DNA from: Pseudorhodoferax sp. Leaf265
GTDB taxonomy: Bacteria > Pseudomonadota > Gammaproteobacteria > Burkholderiales > Burkholderiaceae_C
DNA length: 64,000 nt
Direction: 5' to 3'
Assembly: GCF_001422365.1 (NCBI RefSeq)
Contig: NZ_LMMT01000040.1
Span: forward strand, 789 to 64,788
A model generated the notes under the pieces. That model saw only the letters and a list, made by a program, of their open reading frames with translations, was not told the origin of the DNA and made no database searches. Position numbers and translations under genes: made by a program. Numbering within the stretch: position 1 is the stretch's first letter; each line of letters opens with the position of its first letter. Below, one piece after another: positions 25,454 through 39,396 of the stretch.

Positions 25454-26380
25454 ATGGACCAATTGCTGGCAATGCACGCCTTCGTGCGCGTGGTGGAAGC
25501 GGGTAGCTTCACGCGGGCGGCCGACTCCCTGGACATGCCGATCGCCACCGTCAGCAAGCAGGTGCAGGAGCTGGAGGCCCATCTGGGCGTGCGCCTGCTG
25601 CAACGCACCACGCGCCGCCTCACGGTCACGCCGGAGGGCCAGGACTACCACGCCAAGAGCACGCGCATCCTGCGCGACCTGGAAGACATCGACGCCTCGT
25701 TCAAGCTCGCGCAAGGCAAGCCGCGCGGCCACCTGCGCGTGGATGTGGGCGGGTCGACCGCCCGCGACGTGCTGATCCCGCTGCTGCCGGACTTCATGGC
25801 GCGCTATCCGGAGATCCGCGTGGACCTGGGCGTCTCCGACCGCGCGGTGGACCTGGTGGGCGACAACGTGGACTGCGTCATCCGCGGCGGTCCGCTGGAC
25901 AGCTCGTCGCTGGTCGCACGCCGTCTGGGCGAAGCCGTGCTGATCACCTGTGCCGCGCCGCTGTACCTGCGGCAGTACGGCACGCCGGCCTATCCGGAGG
26001 AGCTCAAGAACGGCCACCGGCTGGTGAGCTATGTGTCCAGCCAGACCGGCCGCGCCATGCCGTTCCGCTTCACGCGTGACGGCGAGAAGAGCGAGATCAA
26101 GGTCGAGCACCGCGTCGGTGTCAACGAGAGCAATGCGCACCTGGCCGCCGGCGTGGCCGGCCTGGGCATCGTCCAGACCTTCGGCTACGCGGCCGAGGCG
26201 GCCCTGCGCGACGGTTCGCTGGTCGAGATCCTGCGGCCCTGGCGGCCCGCGCCCTACCCCTTTCACCTCGTCTACCCGCAGAGCCGGCATGTGACGCACC
26301 GGCTGCGCGTGTTCATGGACTGGTTGCTGGAAGGCTTCCCCGCGCGGGTGGCGCGGGACGGGGGTGCGGCCGCCGGCTGA
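25454..26380 (+). CDS. LysR-family transcriptional regulator
   Basis: The 308-residue protein has the LysR HTH (MDQLLAMHAFVRVVEAGSF, then PIATVSKQVQELEAHLGVRLLQ) and an effector domain typical of the DsdC/CrgA-like group (VDVGGSTARDVLIPLLPDF, DCVIRGGPLDSSSLVARRLG). ATG 25454 was chosen because the HTH starts at once; the longer frame overlaps the divergent SDR gene. It probably controls the SDR. It is convergent with the AAA ATPase gene, 15 bases apart. Confidence 0.93.
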   Translation: MDQLLAMHAFVRVVEAGSFTRAADSLDMPIATVSKQVQELEAHLGVRLLQRTTRRLTVTPEGQDYHAKSTRILRDLEDIDASFKLAQGKPRGHLRVDVGGSTARDVLIPLLPDFMARYPEIRVDLGVSDRAVDLVGDNVDCVIRGGPLDSSSLVARRLGEAVLITCAAPLYLRQYGTPAYPEELKNGHRLVSYVSSQTGRAMPFRFTRDGEKSEIKVEHRVGVNESNAHLAAGVAGLGIVQTFGYAAEAALRDGSLVEILRPWRPAPYPFHLVYPQSRHVTHRLRVFMDWLLEGFPARVARDGGAAAG

Positions 26381-26395
26381 CGGCGCCGCTGGGCT

Positions 26396-27586
26396 TCAAC
26401 GCGCCAGCCACTCCCAGCGCGGGATCTGGTCCATCTCCAGCCCGCTCAGCTGCGTTTCGCCGAGCGGTTTGTGCAGCGCCAGCCGCTGCGTGCCCGCCAC
26501 CGCACCATCCAGCGCGGCCAGCAGCCGTGGCGCGTGCGTGACCACGATGACCTGCGAGGCGCGCGCCGCCTGCGCGATGAGCCGGCCCAGCGCGGGCAGC
26601 AGATCCGGGTGCAGGCTGGTCTCCGGCTCGTTCAGCACCAGCAGGGCCGGCGGCCGCGGCGTCAGCAGCGCAGCGATCCAGAGCAGGTAGCGCAGCGTGC
26701 CGTCGGACAGTTCGGCAGCGTCCAGCGGCCGCAGCAAACCATGCTGGTGCATGCGCAGCGCGAAGCGCTCGCCCAAAACCTCGACCTGCACGCGCGCACC
26801 CGGGAAGGCATCCTCGACAGCCGCGTCCAGCGCCGCGTGGTCGCCGATCTCGCGGATGGTCTGCCAGGCCGCGGCCAGGTCGCTGCCGTCGTCGCCGAGC
26901 ACGGTCGTCGTGGTGCCCAGCTGCGGCACGCGCGCGGGTGCATCGGCGTCGCTGCGGAAGTGGTCGTAGAAGCGCCAGCCGCGGATCTGCTCGCGCAGGC
27001 TCAGCATCTCGGGCGCGGCACGCGGCTCGGCGTACTCGGTCATCATGCTGGCGAAGGCCGGGATCGGGCGGGCCACGCCTTCCCAGCCGCCCCCCTGCCC
27101 GTCCCTGCGGATGCGCAGCGCGGCGCCGCGGCGTTCGACCAGCAGCGATGCCGGCCGCATGAAAGGACCGTTCCAGACCGCCTCGCGCTTGATCTCGGGG
27201 TCGTGGTTGAACACCGAGGTGCTGCGTGGGATCGGCAGGCCGATGTCGATCGCATAGCCATAGCCGTCTGCCGCGTCGGACCCGAAGCCCAGCTGCAGCG
27301 ACACCGGGCCGTTGCGCCTGGTGCCCTGCACGGGTGCCTCGCCGCGCCGCATCGCGGCCGAGAACTGCTCGGGCCCGGCCCACAGCGTGGACGCGAGACC
27401 ACCCTCGCGCGTCAGCGCACGCACCACGCCGCCCTGGGCCACGGCGGCCAGCAGCCGCAGCGCGCGGTAGACGCTGGACTTGCCGCTGCCGTTGGGCCCG
27501 GTCACCAGCGTCAACTTCCCCAGCGGCAGCACCAGCCGGCGCAGCGAGCGGTAGTTGGCGATGGCCAGCGCCGACAGCACGGTCAC
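26396..27586 (-). CDS. AAA-family ATPase (AAA_21/SMC-like)
   Basis: The 396-residue protein has an RecF/OLD-like ATPase head: [15 protein letters not shown], Walker [10 protein letters not shown] (residues 29-37), a signature-like [17 protein letters not shown] near residue 290, Walker [14 protein letters not shown] and a switch-like [11 protein letters not shown]. There is no helicase, nuclease or membrane domain, so only ATP-dependent DNA/protein handling can be guessed. The Walker B acidic residue before Glu is Asn. The start codon is GTG at 27586, overlapping the glgA stop as GTGA. Such tight coupling to glycogen synthase is unexpected, and the role in the locus is unknown. An alternative GTG lies two codons on. 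Confidence 0.85.
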   Translation of the reverse strand: MTVLSALAIANYRSLRRLVLPLGKLTLVTGPNGSGKSSVYRALRLLAAVAQGGVVRALTREGGLASTLWAGPEQFSAAMRRGEAPVQGTRRNGPVSLQLGFGSDAADGYGYAIDIGLPIPRSTSVFNHDPEIKREAVWNGPFMRPASLLVERRGAALRIRRDGQGGGWEGVARPIPAFASMMTEYAEPRAAPEMLSLREQIRGWRFYDHFRSDADAPARVPQLGTTTTVLGDDGSDLAAAWQTIREIGDHAALDAAVEDAFPGARVQVEVLGERFALRMHQHGLLRPLDAAELSDGTLRYLLWIAALLTPRPPALLVLNEPETSLHPDLLPALGRLIAQAARASQVIVVTHAPRLLAALDGAVAGTQRLALHKPLGETQLSGLEMDQIPRWEWLAR

Positions 27587-29034
27587 AGTGCCGCGATGGC
27601 TTCCTTGTAGAGCGCTAGGTATTGCTGCGCCACCGGCTCCCAAGAGAAATCCTGCGCCATGCCGCGCCGCACCAGCTGCTGCCACAGCGCCGGCCGGCGG
27701 TAAGCCAGCACGGCGCGCTGCAGCGTGCGGCCCAGCGCGTCGGCCGTGGCCGGGCCGAACTGGAATCCGGTGGCCACGTCGCGCGCCAGCGTGTCCTCGT
27801 TGGCGTCGACCACCGTGTCGGCCAGGCCGCCCACGCGGCGCACGATGGGCACGGTGCCGTAGCGCAGCGCATAGAGCTGCGTCAGGCCGCAGGGTTCGAA
27901 GCGCGAGGGCACCAGCATGGCGTCCGATCCCGCGATGAGCTGGTGCGCGAACGCCTCGTCGTAGCCCAGCCGCACGGCCACGCGTCCCGGGTGCTGGGCC
28001 ATGGCCTGGCGGAACGCGCCTTCCAGTGCGGCATCGCCCGAGCCCTGCACCGCGACCTGCGCGCCCTGGGCCAGCAGGTCGGGCAAGGCCTCCAGCACGA
28101 GGTCCAGGCCCTTCTGCGAAGTCAGCCGGCTGACCACGCCGAACAGCGGCGCCTCGGCCTCCGGCGCCAGGCCCAGCGCCTGCTGCAGCTGGGCCTTGCA
28201 ACGGGCCTTGCCGGCCAGGTCGGCGGCGCCGTAGCGCGCGGGCAGCTCGGCATCGGCTGCAGGGTCCCAGACCGCCGGGTCGACGCCGTTCAGGATGCCG
28301 GAGACCTCGTTGCCGCGTGCGCGGATCACGCCGTCCAGCCCACTGCCGTACTCCGGCGTGCGGATCTCGCGCGCATAGGTCGGGCTGACCGTGGTCACGC
28401 GCGTCGCGAACTTCAGGCCTGCCTTGATGAACGAGAAATGCCCGTGGAACTCCAGCGCCGAGGGCGCCATGAAGCGCCCCGGCAAGCCGAGCAGGAAGAA
28501 ATCGGTCGGTTCGAACAGGCCGTGGAAGGCCAGGTTGTGCACCGTGAACACCGTGGCCACGTCGCGCACGGGCCGGGCCGCCAGGTAGGCGCAGGACATG
28601 GCGGCATGCCAGTCGTGCGCGTGCATGAGCTGCGGCTTCCAATCCGGGTCGAGCTCGCCGGCTGCCACGTGTGCGGCCACCCAGCCCAGCAGGGCGAAGC
28701 GTTGCAGGTTGTCGGCCCATTCCAGGCCGTCGGGGCCCAGGTAAGGGTTGCCCGGCCGGTCGTACAGGTAGGGTGCGTCGACGACATAGGCCGCCTGCAC
28801 ACCGGCCAGCTGCCCGCGCAGCAGCCGCACGCGCCCCGCGCCGAACACCGGCCCCAGCGCGCACACCTCGGCCAGGCCCTGGACGCCGCGCAGCACCGCC
28901 GGCAGGCCGGGCAGCAGCAGCCGCACCTCGGCGCCCTGTGCCGCGAGCGCCTGCGGCAGCGCACCGACCACATCGGCCAGGCCGCCCGTCTTGACCAGCG
29001 GATAGACCTCCGCTGCAACCTGCAGAACCTTCAT
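27583..29034 (-). CDS. glgA: Glycogen synthase (ADP-glucose)
   Basis: The 483-residue GT-5 enzyme has [22 protein letters not shown] (ADP-glucose-binding KTGGL), [55 protein letters not shown] and [17 protein letters not shown]. It extends alpha-1,4-glucan from ADP-glucose in the cytoplasm. It overlaps glgC by four bases (ATGA) and the ATPase by four bases (GTGA), giving a tightly coupled glgC-glgA-ATPase arm divergent from glgP. Confidence 0.97.
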   Translation of the reverse strand: MKVLQVAAEVYPLVKTGGLADVVGALPQALAAQGAEVRLLLPGLPAVLRGVQGLAEVCALGPVFGAGRVRLLRGQLAGVQAAYVVDAPYLYDRPGNPYLGPDGLEWADNLQRFALLGWVAAHVAAGELDPDWKPQLMHAHDWHAAMSCAYLAARPVRDVATVFTVHNLAFHGLFEPTDFFLLGLPGRFMAPSALEFHGHFSFIKAGLKFATRVTTVSPTYAREIRTPEYGSGLDGVIRARGNEVSGILNGVDPAVWDPAADAELPARYGAADLAGKARCKAQLQQALGLAPEAEAPLFGVVSRLTSQKGLDLVLEALPDLLAQGAQVAVQGSGDAALEGAFRQAMAQHPGRVAVRLGYDEAFAHQLIAGSDAMLVPSRFEPCGLTQLYALRYGTVPIVRRVGGLADTVVDANEDTLARDVATGFQFGPATADALGRTLQRAVLAYRRPALWQQLVRRGMAQDFSWEPVAQQYLALYKEAIAAL

Positions 29035-30317
29035 GAACCGAGCTTGTCCAGCATGGGTTGGGTCACCAGCACGATGCCGTTGGGGCTGCGGTAAAAGCGT
29101 GTGGCATCCGCCTGGGCGTCCTCGCCGATGACCATGCCGTCGGGGATGGACACGCCCCGGTCAATGATGGCGCGCGTGATGCGCGCATGCCGGCCGATCT
29201 GCACGCCCGGCAGCAACACCGACCAGGCGACGCTGGAATAGGAGTTCACGCGCACGCTGGAGAACAGCACCGAGCGCAGCACGCTGCCCGACACGATGCA
29301 GCCGCCCGACACCAGCGACTCCACCGCCATGCCGCGCCGGTCGTCCGCGTTGTGCACGAACTTGGCCGGCGGCAGCTGCGACTGGTAGGTCCAGATCGGC
29401 CAGCGCGTGTCGTACATGTTGAGCTGCGGGTCGGTCGCGGTGAGGTCGATGTTGGCATCCCAGTAGGCATCGATCGTGCCCACGTCGCGCCAGTAGGCCT
29501 CCTCGCCCACGCGCATGTTCACGCACGACAGCTCGAACGGGTGGGCCGCGGCCTGGGCGTTCTTCACCGCGCGCGGGATGATGTCCTTGCCGAAGTCGTG
29601 GCTGGAATCGGGGTCGTTCATGTCGCGCTCGAGCTCCTTGTAGAGGAAGCGCGCGTTGAACACATAGATGCCCATGCTGGCCAGCGCCATGTCGGGCCGG
29701 CCCGGCATCGGCGGCGGATCGGCGGGCTTTTCCAGGAAGTCCGTGATCATGCTGTTCTCGTCCACCGCCATCACGCCGAAGGCCGAGGCCTCGGCGCGCG
29801 GCACGGCGATGCAGCCCACCGTGCAGTCGCGGCCCTTGGCCACATGGTCGGCCAGCATGATGGCGTAGTTCATCTTGTAGATGTGGTCGCCGGCCAGCAC
29901 CACGATGTAGTCGGGCTTGTAGCTGGCCAGGATGTCCTGGTTCTGGTAGACGGCATCGGCCGTGCCGCGGTACCAGCTTTCCTCGTCCACGCGCTGCTGC
30001 GCGGGCATCAGGTCGACGAACTCGTTCATCTCGGTCTTCAGGAACCCCCAGCCGCGCTGCACGTGGCGCAGCAGGCTGTGGCTCTTGTACTGCGTGATCA
30101 CGCCGATGCGGCGGATGCCCGAGTTCAGGCAGTTCGACAGGGCGAAGTCGACGATGCGGAACTTGCCGCCGAAGTAGACGGCCGGTTTGGCGCGCCGGTC
30201 CGTGAGGTTCATGAGGCGGCTGCCGCGGCCGCCTGCCAGGACCAGGGCAACGGCCCGCTTGGGCAGGTCGAGCTGCTGGGCCAGGTCCAGGGATTTCATG
30301 CGTTCTACTGCGGCCAT
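29031..30317 (-). CDS. glgC: Glucose-1-phosphate adenylyltransferase
   Basis: The 428-residue protein has [69 protein letters not shown], and a C-terminal left-handed beta-helix ([20 protein letters not shown]). It makes ADP-glucose from ATP and glucose-1-P, the committed and usually allosterically controlled step of glycogen synthesis. I chose the ATG at 30315-30317; an in-frame GTG three codons upstream (30326) is an alternative. It heads the synthetic arm, divergent from glgP across a 160-base gap. Confidence 0.95.
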   Translation of the reverse strand: MAAVERMKSLDLAQQLDLPKRAVALVLAGGRGSRLMNLTDRRAKPAVYFGGKFRIVDFALSNCLNSGIRRIGVITQYKSHSLLRHVQRGWGFLKTEMNEFVDLMPAQQRVDEESWYRGTADAVYQNQDILASYKPDYIVVLAGDHIYKMNYAIMLADHVAKGRDCTVGCIAVPRAEASAFGVMAVDENSMITDFLEKPADPPPMPGRPDMALASMGIYVFNARFLYKELERDMNDPDSSHDFGKDIIPRAVKNAQAAAHPFELSCVNMRVGEEAYWRDVGTIDAYWDANIDLTATDPQLNMYDTRWPIWTYQSQLPPAKFVHNADDRRGMAVESLVSGGCIVSGSVLRSVLFSSVRVNSYSSVAWSVLLPGVQIGRHARITRAIIDRGVSIPDGMVIGEDAQADATRFYRSPNGIVLVTQPMLDKLGS

Positions 30318-30477
30318 CACGTTCACTCACAAATTGGTTACGTTGAACGTCTAGGATAGCCGCAGTCGCGCTGCATACCGGCGTGCCATGCAAGAAATCA
30401 GCCCTTGTCTGGCATGGACCCTGCTAGTCCGCGTCTGCCTCATCCGCCACCGCGCACGGAACAAGAAAAGGAACGCC

Positions 30478-32909
<2,432 letters not shown>

Positions 32910-32913
<4 letters not shown>

Positions 32914-34829
32914 CCCCATCCGCCCCCAGCCCAGCACAGAACGACTTCCTGATCTCCGATACCGACCTGTGGCTGCTGGCCGAGGGCACGCACCTGCGGC
33001 CCTACGAGGTGCTGGGCGCGCACGCGTTCACGCACCGGGGCACGACGGGCACGCGCTTCGCGGTCTGGGCGCCGAACGCGCGGCGCGTGAGCGTGGTCGG
33101 CGACTTCAACGCCTGGGACGGCCGCACGCACCCCATGCAGGCGCGGCCCAGCGCCGGCCTGTGGGAAGCTTTCGTGCCGGGCGTGGGCCCCGGCGCGCTC
33201 TACAAGTACGAGCTGGAAGACGCCCACGGCCGACTGCTGCCGCTCAAGTCCGACCCCTACGCGCTGGCCGCGCAACTGCGCCCCGAGACCGCCAGCCAGG
33301 TCGCCACACTGCCGGCCCTGGTGCCGGCGAGCGCCGAGCGCCAGGCCGCCAACGCGGTCGATGCGCCCATCAGCATCTACGAGGTGCACCTGGCCAGCTG
33401 GCGCCGCAAGCCCGAGGACGGCAACCGCTGGCTCGATTGGGACGAACTGGCGGCCGAGCTGATCCCCTACGCGCTGGACATGGGCTTCACCCACCTGGAG
33501 CTGCTGCCCATCAGCGAGCACCCGTTCGACGGCTCCTGGGGCTACCAGCCGATCGGCCTGTACGCGCCGACCGCGCGCTTCGGCGATGCGGCCGGCTTCA
33601 CGCGCTTCGTCGCCAGGGCCCACGCCCACGGCCTGGGCGTGCTGCTGGACTGGGTGCCCGCGCACTTCCCCAGCGATGCGCACGGCCTGGCCCGCTTCGA
33701 CGGCACGGCGCTGTACGAGCATGGCGACCCGCGCGAAGGCTTCCACCAGGACTGGAACACGCTGATCTACAACTTCGGCCGCACCGAGGTGCGCAACTTC
33801 CTCGTCGGCAACGCGCTGTACTGGCTGGAGCGCCATGGCGTGGACGGCCTGCGCGTGGACGCCGTGGCCTCCATGCTCTACCGCGACTACAGCCGCAAGC
33901 ACGGCGAGTGGATCCCCAACCGCCATGGCGGCCGCGAGAACCTGGAGGCCATCGACTTCCTCAAGCGCATGAACGAGGTGGTCGGCGCCGAGCGGCCCGA
34001 GGCCACCACCGTGGCCGAGGAATCGACCTCGTTCCTGGGCGTCTCGCGCCCGACCTTCGCGGGCGGCCTGGGCTTTCACTACAAGTGGAACATGGGCTGG
34101 ATGCACGACACGCTGCGTTACTTCGGCCGCGAACCCGTGCACCGGCGCCACCACCACCACGAGCTGACCTTCAGCATGGTGTACGCCTACAGCGAGCAGT
34201 TCGTGCTGCCCTTCTCGCACGACGAGGTGGTGCACGGCAAGGGCTCGCTGCTCACGCGCATGCCGGGCGACCGCTGGCAGCAGTTCGCCAACCTGCGCGC
34301 GCTGTACGGCTACATGTGGGCGCACCCGGGCAAGAAGCTGCTGTTCATGGGCTGCGAATTCGGCCAGGCGCGCGAGTGGAACCACGAGGCCAGCCTGGAC
34401 TGGCACCTGCTCGGCGACGGCCTGCATGCCGGCGTGCAGACCCTGGTGCGCGACCTCAACCGCGTGCTGCGCCACCATCCGGCCCTGCACACGCAGGACA
34501 GCTTTCCTGCCGGCTTCGAATGGATCGAGGCCGACGATTCGCAGCACAGCATCTTCGCTTTCGCGCGCCATGGCCGCGAGGAGGGCCAGACCATGCTCGT
34601 GGTGTGCAACCTCACGCCCGTGGTGCGGCGCGACTGGCGCCTGGGCGTGCCGCGGCCGGGGCGTTGGCACGAACGGCTCAACACCGATTCCGTGCACTAC
34701 GGCGGCAGCAATGCGGGCACGCCATGGGGCGTGGCGGGCACCGAGCCGATCCCCTCGCACGGACGCACGCATTCCGTGCTGCTGACCTTGCCGCCGCTGT
34801 CGACGGTGTTCCTGGAATGGACGCCGTGA
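32910..34829 (+). CDS. glgB: 1,4-alpha-glucan branching enzyme
   Basis: The 639-residue GH13 protein has a CBM48 domain (about residues 25-110: [31 protein letters not shown]) then the catalytic barrel with [12 protein letters not shown], the nucleophile region [14 protein letters not shown], acid/base VAEESTSF, and [13 protein letters not shown]. It is shorter than the E. coli enzyme because it lacks the extra N-terminal domain. It creates alpha-1,6 branches in glycogen. It overlaps glgP by four bases and glgX by 13. Confidence 0.97.
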
Positions 34830-36925
34830 GGACCCACGCCCTGCAAACCGGCCAGCCCTGGCCACTTGGTGCGCATTTCGACGGCAAAGGCGTCAACTTC
34901 GCGATCGTCTCCGAGCACGCCCAGGCCATCGAACTGTGCCTGTACGACGAGACGGGCCAGCACGAGACCGCGCGCGTCGCCCTGCCCGGCCGCAGCAACG
35001 ACGTCTGGCACGGCTACCTGCCGGGCGCCCTGCCCGGCCTGGTCTACGGCTTGCGCGCGCACGGCCCCTGGCGGCCCGAGCGCGGCCACCGCTTCAATCC
35101 GTTCAAGCTGCTGCTGGACCCCTACGCGCGCGAGATCGTCGGCCACTTCACCTGGCGCGACGAGCACTTCGGCGCCGACCTGCGCCATCCGCTGCACATG
35201 GACCAGGCCGACAACGCGGCCCATGCGCTCAAGGCCCGCGTGGTGCACGACGACCACGACTGGGCCGGCGACGAACCGCCGCGCACGCCGCTCGTGGACA
35301 GCGTGCTGTACGAGGTCCACGTCAAGGGCTTCTCGGCCCGCAACGCGGCTGTGCCCGAGGCGCTGCGCGGCAGCTATGCCGGCCTGGCGCATCCGGCCTC
35401 GATCGCACACTTGAAACAGCTCGGCATCACGGCCGTGAGCCTGCTGCCCGTGCACTACGCGCTCGACGAACAGCGGCTCGTGACCATGGGGCTCACGAAC
35501 TACTGGGGCTACAACACGCTGGGCTTCTTCTGCCCCTCTCCGCGCCTGGCCAGCAGCCAGGGCGGTGCGGCCCAGCGCGCCGAGTTCCGTGCCATGGTGG
35601 CGGCCTTGCATGCGGCCGGCATCGAGGTGCTGCTGGACGTGGTCTACAACCACACGGCGGAGACCGACGAGACCGGGCCCACGCTGTCCTTCCGCGGGCT
35701 GGACAATGCGCTGTACTACCGGCTGCCGCCCGAGCACAAGGCCCTGTACGAGAACCACACGGGTTGCGGCAACACGCTGGACATCCGCGAGCCGCGCGTG
35801 CTGCAGTTGGTGATGGACAGCCTGCGCTACTGGGTGGAGCACATGCACGTCGATGGCTTTCGCTTCGACCTCGCGCCCGTGCTGGGCCGTGGCGACAACG
35901 GCTTCGAAAGCAGCGGCCCCTTCTTCACGGCCGTCGCACAGGACCCGGTGCTCTCGCGCGTCAAGATGATCGCCGAGCCCTGGGACATCGGCCCGGGCGG
36001 CTACCAGGTCGGCAACTTCCCGCGCGGCTGGATCGAGTGGAACGACAAGTTCCGAGACAGCATGCGCGGCTTCTGGACCCAGGCCGCCGCAGGCCGCCCG
36101 GCCGCCGACCGCGGCGCGTTCGCGCTGCGCCTGTGCGGCTCCTCCGACCTCTACCAGCCGCGCAACCGCGTGCCCGGCGAATCGGTCAACTACGTGGTCT
36201 CGCACGACGGCTTCACGCTGGCCGACCTGTTGACCTATGAGCAACGCCGCAACGAGGCCAATGGCGAGAGCAACCGCGACGGCCATGGCCACAACCTGGG
36301 CTTCAACTGCGGTGCCGAAGGACCGAGCAGCGACCCGCAGGTGCTGGCGCTGCGCGGCAAGCTGCAGCGGGTGCTGCTGGCCACTGCGCTGCTGGCCCAG
36401 GGCACGCCCATGCTGGCGGCCGGCGACGAGCTCGGCCATAGCCAGGGCGGCAACAACAACCCTTACTGCCAGGACAACCCCACCACCTGGATCGATTGGT
36501 CGAAGTCCGATGCCGACCTCACCGCCTTTGCCGCCCGCGTGCTGGCCCTGCGCCGCCAGGCGCTGCCCTTCGGCAGCCACTGGTACAGCGGTCTGTCGGA
36601 CCCGCTGGGCCTGCACGACCTGACCTGGCTGCAGGCCGACGGCAGCCTGCTGACCGGCGCAGCCTGGCAGGACGCCAGCCAGCGCGTGCTGGGCTGCCTG
36701 ATCGGCAAGCCGGGCCGCGCCAGGGCGCCGCTGCTGCTGCTGGTCAACGGCAGCCTGGCCGACGCCGACTTCCTGCTGCCCGCCGGCGTGTGGCGCTGCT
36801 GGCTGGACAGCACCCATCCCCAGGGCCGTTCGCGCTGGTACGACCAGGGCGAGCAGACTTACGCGCTGCCGGCGCTGAGCCTTTCATTGCTCGCCGCCGA
36901 AGGCGCGAACATCAAGATCGATTGA
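34817..36925 (+). CDS. glgX: Glycogen debranching enzyme
   Basis: The 702-residue GH13 protein has a CBM48 domain ([20 protein letters not shown]), [29 protein letters not shown], the nucleophile in [14 protein letters not shown], acid/base in [16 protein letters not shown], and [22 protein letters not shown]. It hydrolyses alpha-1,6 branches of phosphorylase-trimmed glycogen. ATG 34817 overlaps glgB by 13 bases; a GTG at 34826 (GTGA overlap) is an equally plausible start. malQ follows after seven bases. Confidence 0.95.
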   Translation: MDAVRTHALQTGQPWPLGAHFDGKGVNFAIVSEHAQAIELCLYDETGQHETARVALPGRSNDVWHGYLPGALPGLVYGLRAHGPWRPERGHRFNPFKLLLDPYAREIVGHFTWRDEHFGADLRHPLHMDQADNAAHALKARVVHDDHDWAGDEPPRTPLVDSVLYEVHVKGFSARNAAVPEALRGSYAGLAHPASIAHLKQLGITAVSLLPVHYALDEQRLVTMGLTNYWGYNTLGFFCPSPRLASSQGGAAQRAEFRAMVAALHAAGIEVLLDVVYNHTAETDETGPTLSFRGLDNALYYRLPPEHKALYENHTGCGNTLDIREPRVLQLVMDSLRYWVEHMHVDGFRFDLAPVLGRGDNGFESSGPFFTAVAQDPVLSRVKMIAEPWDIGPGGYQVGNFPRGWIEWNDKFRDSMRGFWTQAAAGRPAADRGAFALRLCGSSDLYQPRNRVPGESVNYVVSHDGFTLADLLTYEQRRNEANGESNRDGHGHNLGFNCGAEGPSSDPQVLALRGKLQRVLLATALLAQGTPMLAAGDELGHSQGGNNNPYCQDNPTTWIDWSKSDADLTAFAARVLALRRQALPFGSHWYSGLSDPLGLHDLTWLQADGSLLTGAAWQDASQRVLGCLIGKPGRARAPLLLLVNGSLADADFLLPAGVWRCWLDSTHPQGRSRWYDQGEQTYALPALSLSLLAAEGANIKID

Positions 36926-36932
36926 ATCTCCC

Positions 36933-38435
36933 ATGCGACTCCCCCGCGCCAGCGGCATCCTGCTGCACCCCACCTCCCTGCCCGGCCCGCACGGCGCCGG
37001 CGACCTCGGCCCCGCCGCCTACCACTTCGTCGACTGGCTGGCCACGGCCGGCCAGAAGCTCTGGCAGATCCTGCCGCTCGGCGGCGTGGGTCCCGGCAAC
37101 TCGCCGTACATGAGCCCCTCGGCCTTCGCCGGCAACGTGCTGCTGGTCGACCTCGCGGCGCTGGCCGACCAGGGCTGGCTGTCCGGCGCGGCGCTGGCCC
37201 GGCCGCCCGCCTTCGACGCACTGCGCATCGACTTCGCGGCCATGGTGCCCTGGCGCATGGCACTGCTCGCGCAGGCGGCGCAGGCCTTCGCCAGCGACGC
37301 CCTGCCTGCCCAGCGCGCCGCACACGAGGCCTTCTGCGCCGAGCACGCGGCCTGGCTGGAGGACTACGCGCTGTTCATGGCGCTCAGTGAAGCCCACCCC
37401 GGCCGCGACTGGGCCGACTGGCCCGCGCCGCTGGCACGCCGCCAGCCCGCCGCGCTGGCCGAGGCCGCCGCCCAACACGCCGGCCGCATCGCGTTCTGGC
37501 GCTTCGTGCAATGGCAGTTCTTCGTGCAATGGCGCAGCCTCAAGGCCTATGCCAATGCCAAGGGCGTGTCCATCGTCGGCGACGCGCCCATCTTCATCGC
37601 GCCGCAGAGCGCCGAGGTCTGGGCCCGGCAAGACCTGTTCGAACTCGACGCCGACGGCCGCCTGAGCGTGGTGGCCGGCGTGCCGCCCGACTACTTCAGC
37701 GCCACCGGCCAGCGCTGGGGCAACCCGCTGTACCGCTGGAGCGCGCACGCGGCCGAGGGCTACGCCTGGTGGACGGCGCGCATCCGCCACACCTTCGCGC
37801 TCGTGGACGTGGTGCGCATCGACCATTTCCGCGGCTTCGCAGCCCACTGGGAAATCCCGGCCAGCGAGCCCACGGCCATCCACGGGCGCTGGGTGCCCGG
37901 CCCCGGGCCGGCCCTGTTCGAGGCCATTGCCGCGGCGCTGGGCCCGCTGCCCATCATTGCGGAAGACCTGGGCATCATCACGCCCGACGTGGACGCGCTG
38001 CGCCGCGGCGCCGACCTGCCCGGCATGCGCGTGCTGCAGTTCGCCTTCGACGGCAAGGCCGAGAACCCCTACCTGCCCCACCACTACGAGGCCGCGACGG
38101 TGGTCTACACCGGCACGCACGACAACGACACCACGCGCGGCTGGTGGGCCACCGCCAGCGCGGCCGAGCGCGTCCAGGCCGCGGCCTACATGGGCCAGGA
38201 TCCGGAGCAGCTCACGCCCAACATCCACTGGGCGCTGATGCGCCTGGCCTGGGCCAGCGTGGCCGACACGGCCATCGCACCGCTGCAGGACGTGCTGGGC
38301 CTGGCCACCGAACACCGCATGAACCTGCCCGGCGAGGGCGAGGGCCACTGGGCCTGGCGCTTCGGCTGGGACATGGTGCGGCCCGCGCATGCCGAGCAGC
38401 TCGCCACGCTGACACGGCTGTACGGGCGCGGCTGA
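36933..38435 (+). CDS. malQ: 4-alpha-glucanotransferase (amylomaltase)
   Basis: The 500-residue GH77 protein starts with RASGILLHPTSLPGPHGAGDLG and has WQILPLGGVGPGNSPYMSPSAFAG, IVGDAPIFIAPQSAEVW, VVRIDHFRGFAAHWEIP (nucleophile Asp), IIAEDLGIITPDV (acid/base) and YTGTHDNDTTRGWW. It is the short form like Thermus and plant enzymes. It disproportionates the maltodextrins released by debranching so phosphorylase can use them. It is last in glgP-glgB-glgX-malQ, with 28 bases to the cation transporter. Confidence 0.96.
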   Translation: MRLPRASGILLHPTSLPGPHGAGDLGPAAYHFVDWLATAGQKLWQILPLGGVGPGNSPYMSPSAFAGNVLLVDLAALADQGWLSGAALARPPAFDALRIDFAAMVPWRMALLAQAAQAFASDALPAQRAAHEAFCAEHAAWLEDYALFMALSEAHPGRDWADWPAPLARRQPAALAEAAAQHAGRIAFWRFVQWQFFVQWRSLKAYANAKGVSIVGDAPIFIAPQSAEVWARQDLFELDADGRLSVVAGVPPDYFSATGQRWGNPLYRWSAHAAEGYAWWTARIRHTFALVDVVRIDHFRGFAAHWEIPASEPTAIHGRWVPGPGPALFEAIAAALGPLPIIAEDLGIITPDVDALRRGADLPGMRVLQFAFDGKAENPYLPHHYEAATVVYTGTHDNDTTRGWWATASAAERVQAAAYMGQDPEQLTPNIHWALMRLAWASVADTAIAPLQDVLGLATEHRMNLPGEGEGHWAWRFGWDMVRPAHAEQLATLTRLYGRG

Positions 38436-38463
38436 ACCGTTGCCCGGCAGCGTCCATCCACCG

Positions 38464-39393
38464 ATGCCCAACAGCCCCACCGCGCAGACCCTGCTCAAGA
38501 TCTCGGCCGGCGTCGCGCTCGTCACGATCGCGCTCAAGACCCTGGCCTGGGCGCTGACCGGCTCCATCGGCCTGCTGTCCGATGCCATGGAGTCCTTCGT
38601 GAACCTGGCCGGCGCGCTGTTCGCGCTCTGGATGGTCGGCATCGCGCGGCGGCCGGCCGACGCCGGCCACCCCTACGGACACCACAAGGCCGAGTACTTC
38701 TCGGCCGGCTTCGAAGGCCTGCTCGTGATGGCCGCGGCCGTGGCCATCGTCTGGGCCTCGGTGCTGCGGCTGCGGGAGCCACAGCCGCTGGCGCAGCTGG
38801 ACATCGGCCTGGCGCTGTCGGTGCTCAGTTCGGCGCTGAACGGCGCGCTGGCCTGGGCGCTGTTCCGCAGCGCCCGCGCGCACCGCTCCGTGGCGCTGGA
38901 GGCCGATGCGAGGCACCTGATGACCGATGTCTGGACCTCGGCCGGTGTCTTCGTCGGCCTGGTGGCCGTGGCGCTCACGGGCTGGCACTGGCTGGACCCG
39001 GTGCTGGGCATCGCCGTGGCGCTGAACATCCTGCGCGAAGGCGGCCACCTGGTCTGGAAATCCTCGCAGGGCCTCATGGACAGCGCGGTCGAGCCCGAGA
39101 CCGCGGCCCGCATCGCGGCACTGCTGGCCGGCTTCGCTGCGCGCGAGCAGGCCTCGTCCATCCGCATCGACCATGTGGCCACGCGCGGCGCCGGCCACCG
39201 CCGCTTCGCCGACCTGCACCTGCATGTGCCCGGCGACTGGCGCCTGACACGCGCCGCGGCCTTGCGCGACGAGATCGAGGCCGCGCTGATGCGCGAGGTG
39301 CCAGGCCTGTCCACCACCATCCAGCTGCTGCCGCTGGGCATGGAAGCGCGGGCCGTGCGCGACGACGGCGCCGCGCCACGCGAAGACCACTGA
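38464..39393 (+). CDS. Cation diffusion facilitator family transporter
   Basis: The 309-residue protein has the CDF layout: about six membrane segments in the first 200 residues with the metal site motifs SDAMESFVN in TM2 and HLMTDVWTS in TM5 (HxxxD), the HPYGHHKAEYFSAG loop, and a cytosolic C-terminal domain ending LSTTIQLLPLGM. It would export a divalent metal (zinc, iron, manganese or similar) in exchange for protons. ATG 38464 starts directly before the first segment. It may ride on the glg transcript. It is convergent with the LuxR gene, three bases apart. Confidence 0.92.
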   Translation: MPNSPTAQTLLKISAGVALVTIALKTLAWALTGSIGLLSDAMESFVNLAGALFALWMVGIARRPADAGHPYGHHKAEYFSAGFEGLLVMAAAVAIVWASVLRLREPQPLAQLDIGLALSVLSSALNGALAWALFRSARAHRSVALEADARHLMTDVWTSAGVFVGLVAVALTGWHWLDPVLGIAVALNILREGGHLVWKSSQGLMDSAVEPETAARIAALLAGFAAREQASSIRIDHVATRGAGHRRFADLHLHVPGDWRLTRAAALRDEIEAALMREVPGLSTTIQLLPLGMEARAVRDDGAAPREDH

Positions 39394-39396
39394 CGC

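Noticed and set aside
30318-30326. GTG at 30326 as the glgC start
   Set aside because: In frame, but the ATG at 30315-30317 is a better initiator with similar context; the choice is not certain.
32969-36925. A 1318-codon open frame covering glgB and glgX
   Set aside because: Residues before 34817 are an out-of-frame shadow of glgB; only the glgX part is real.
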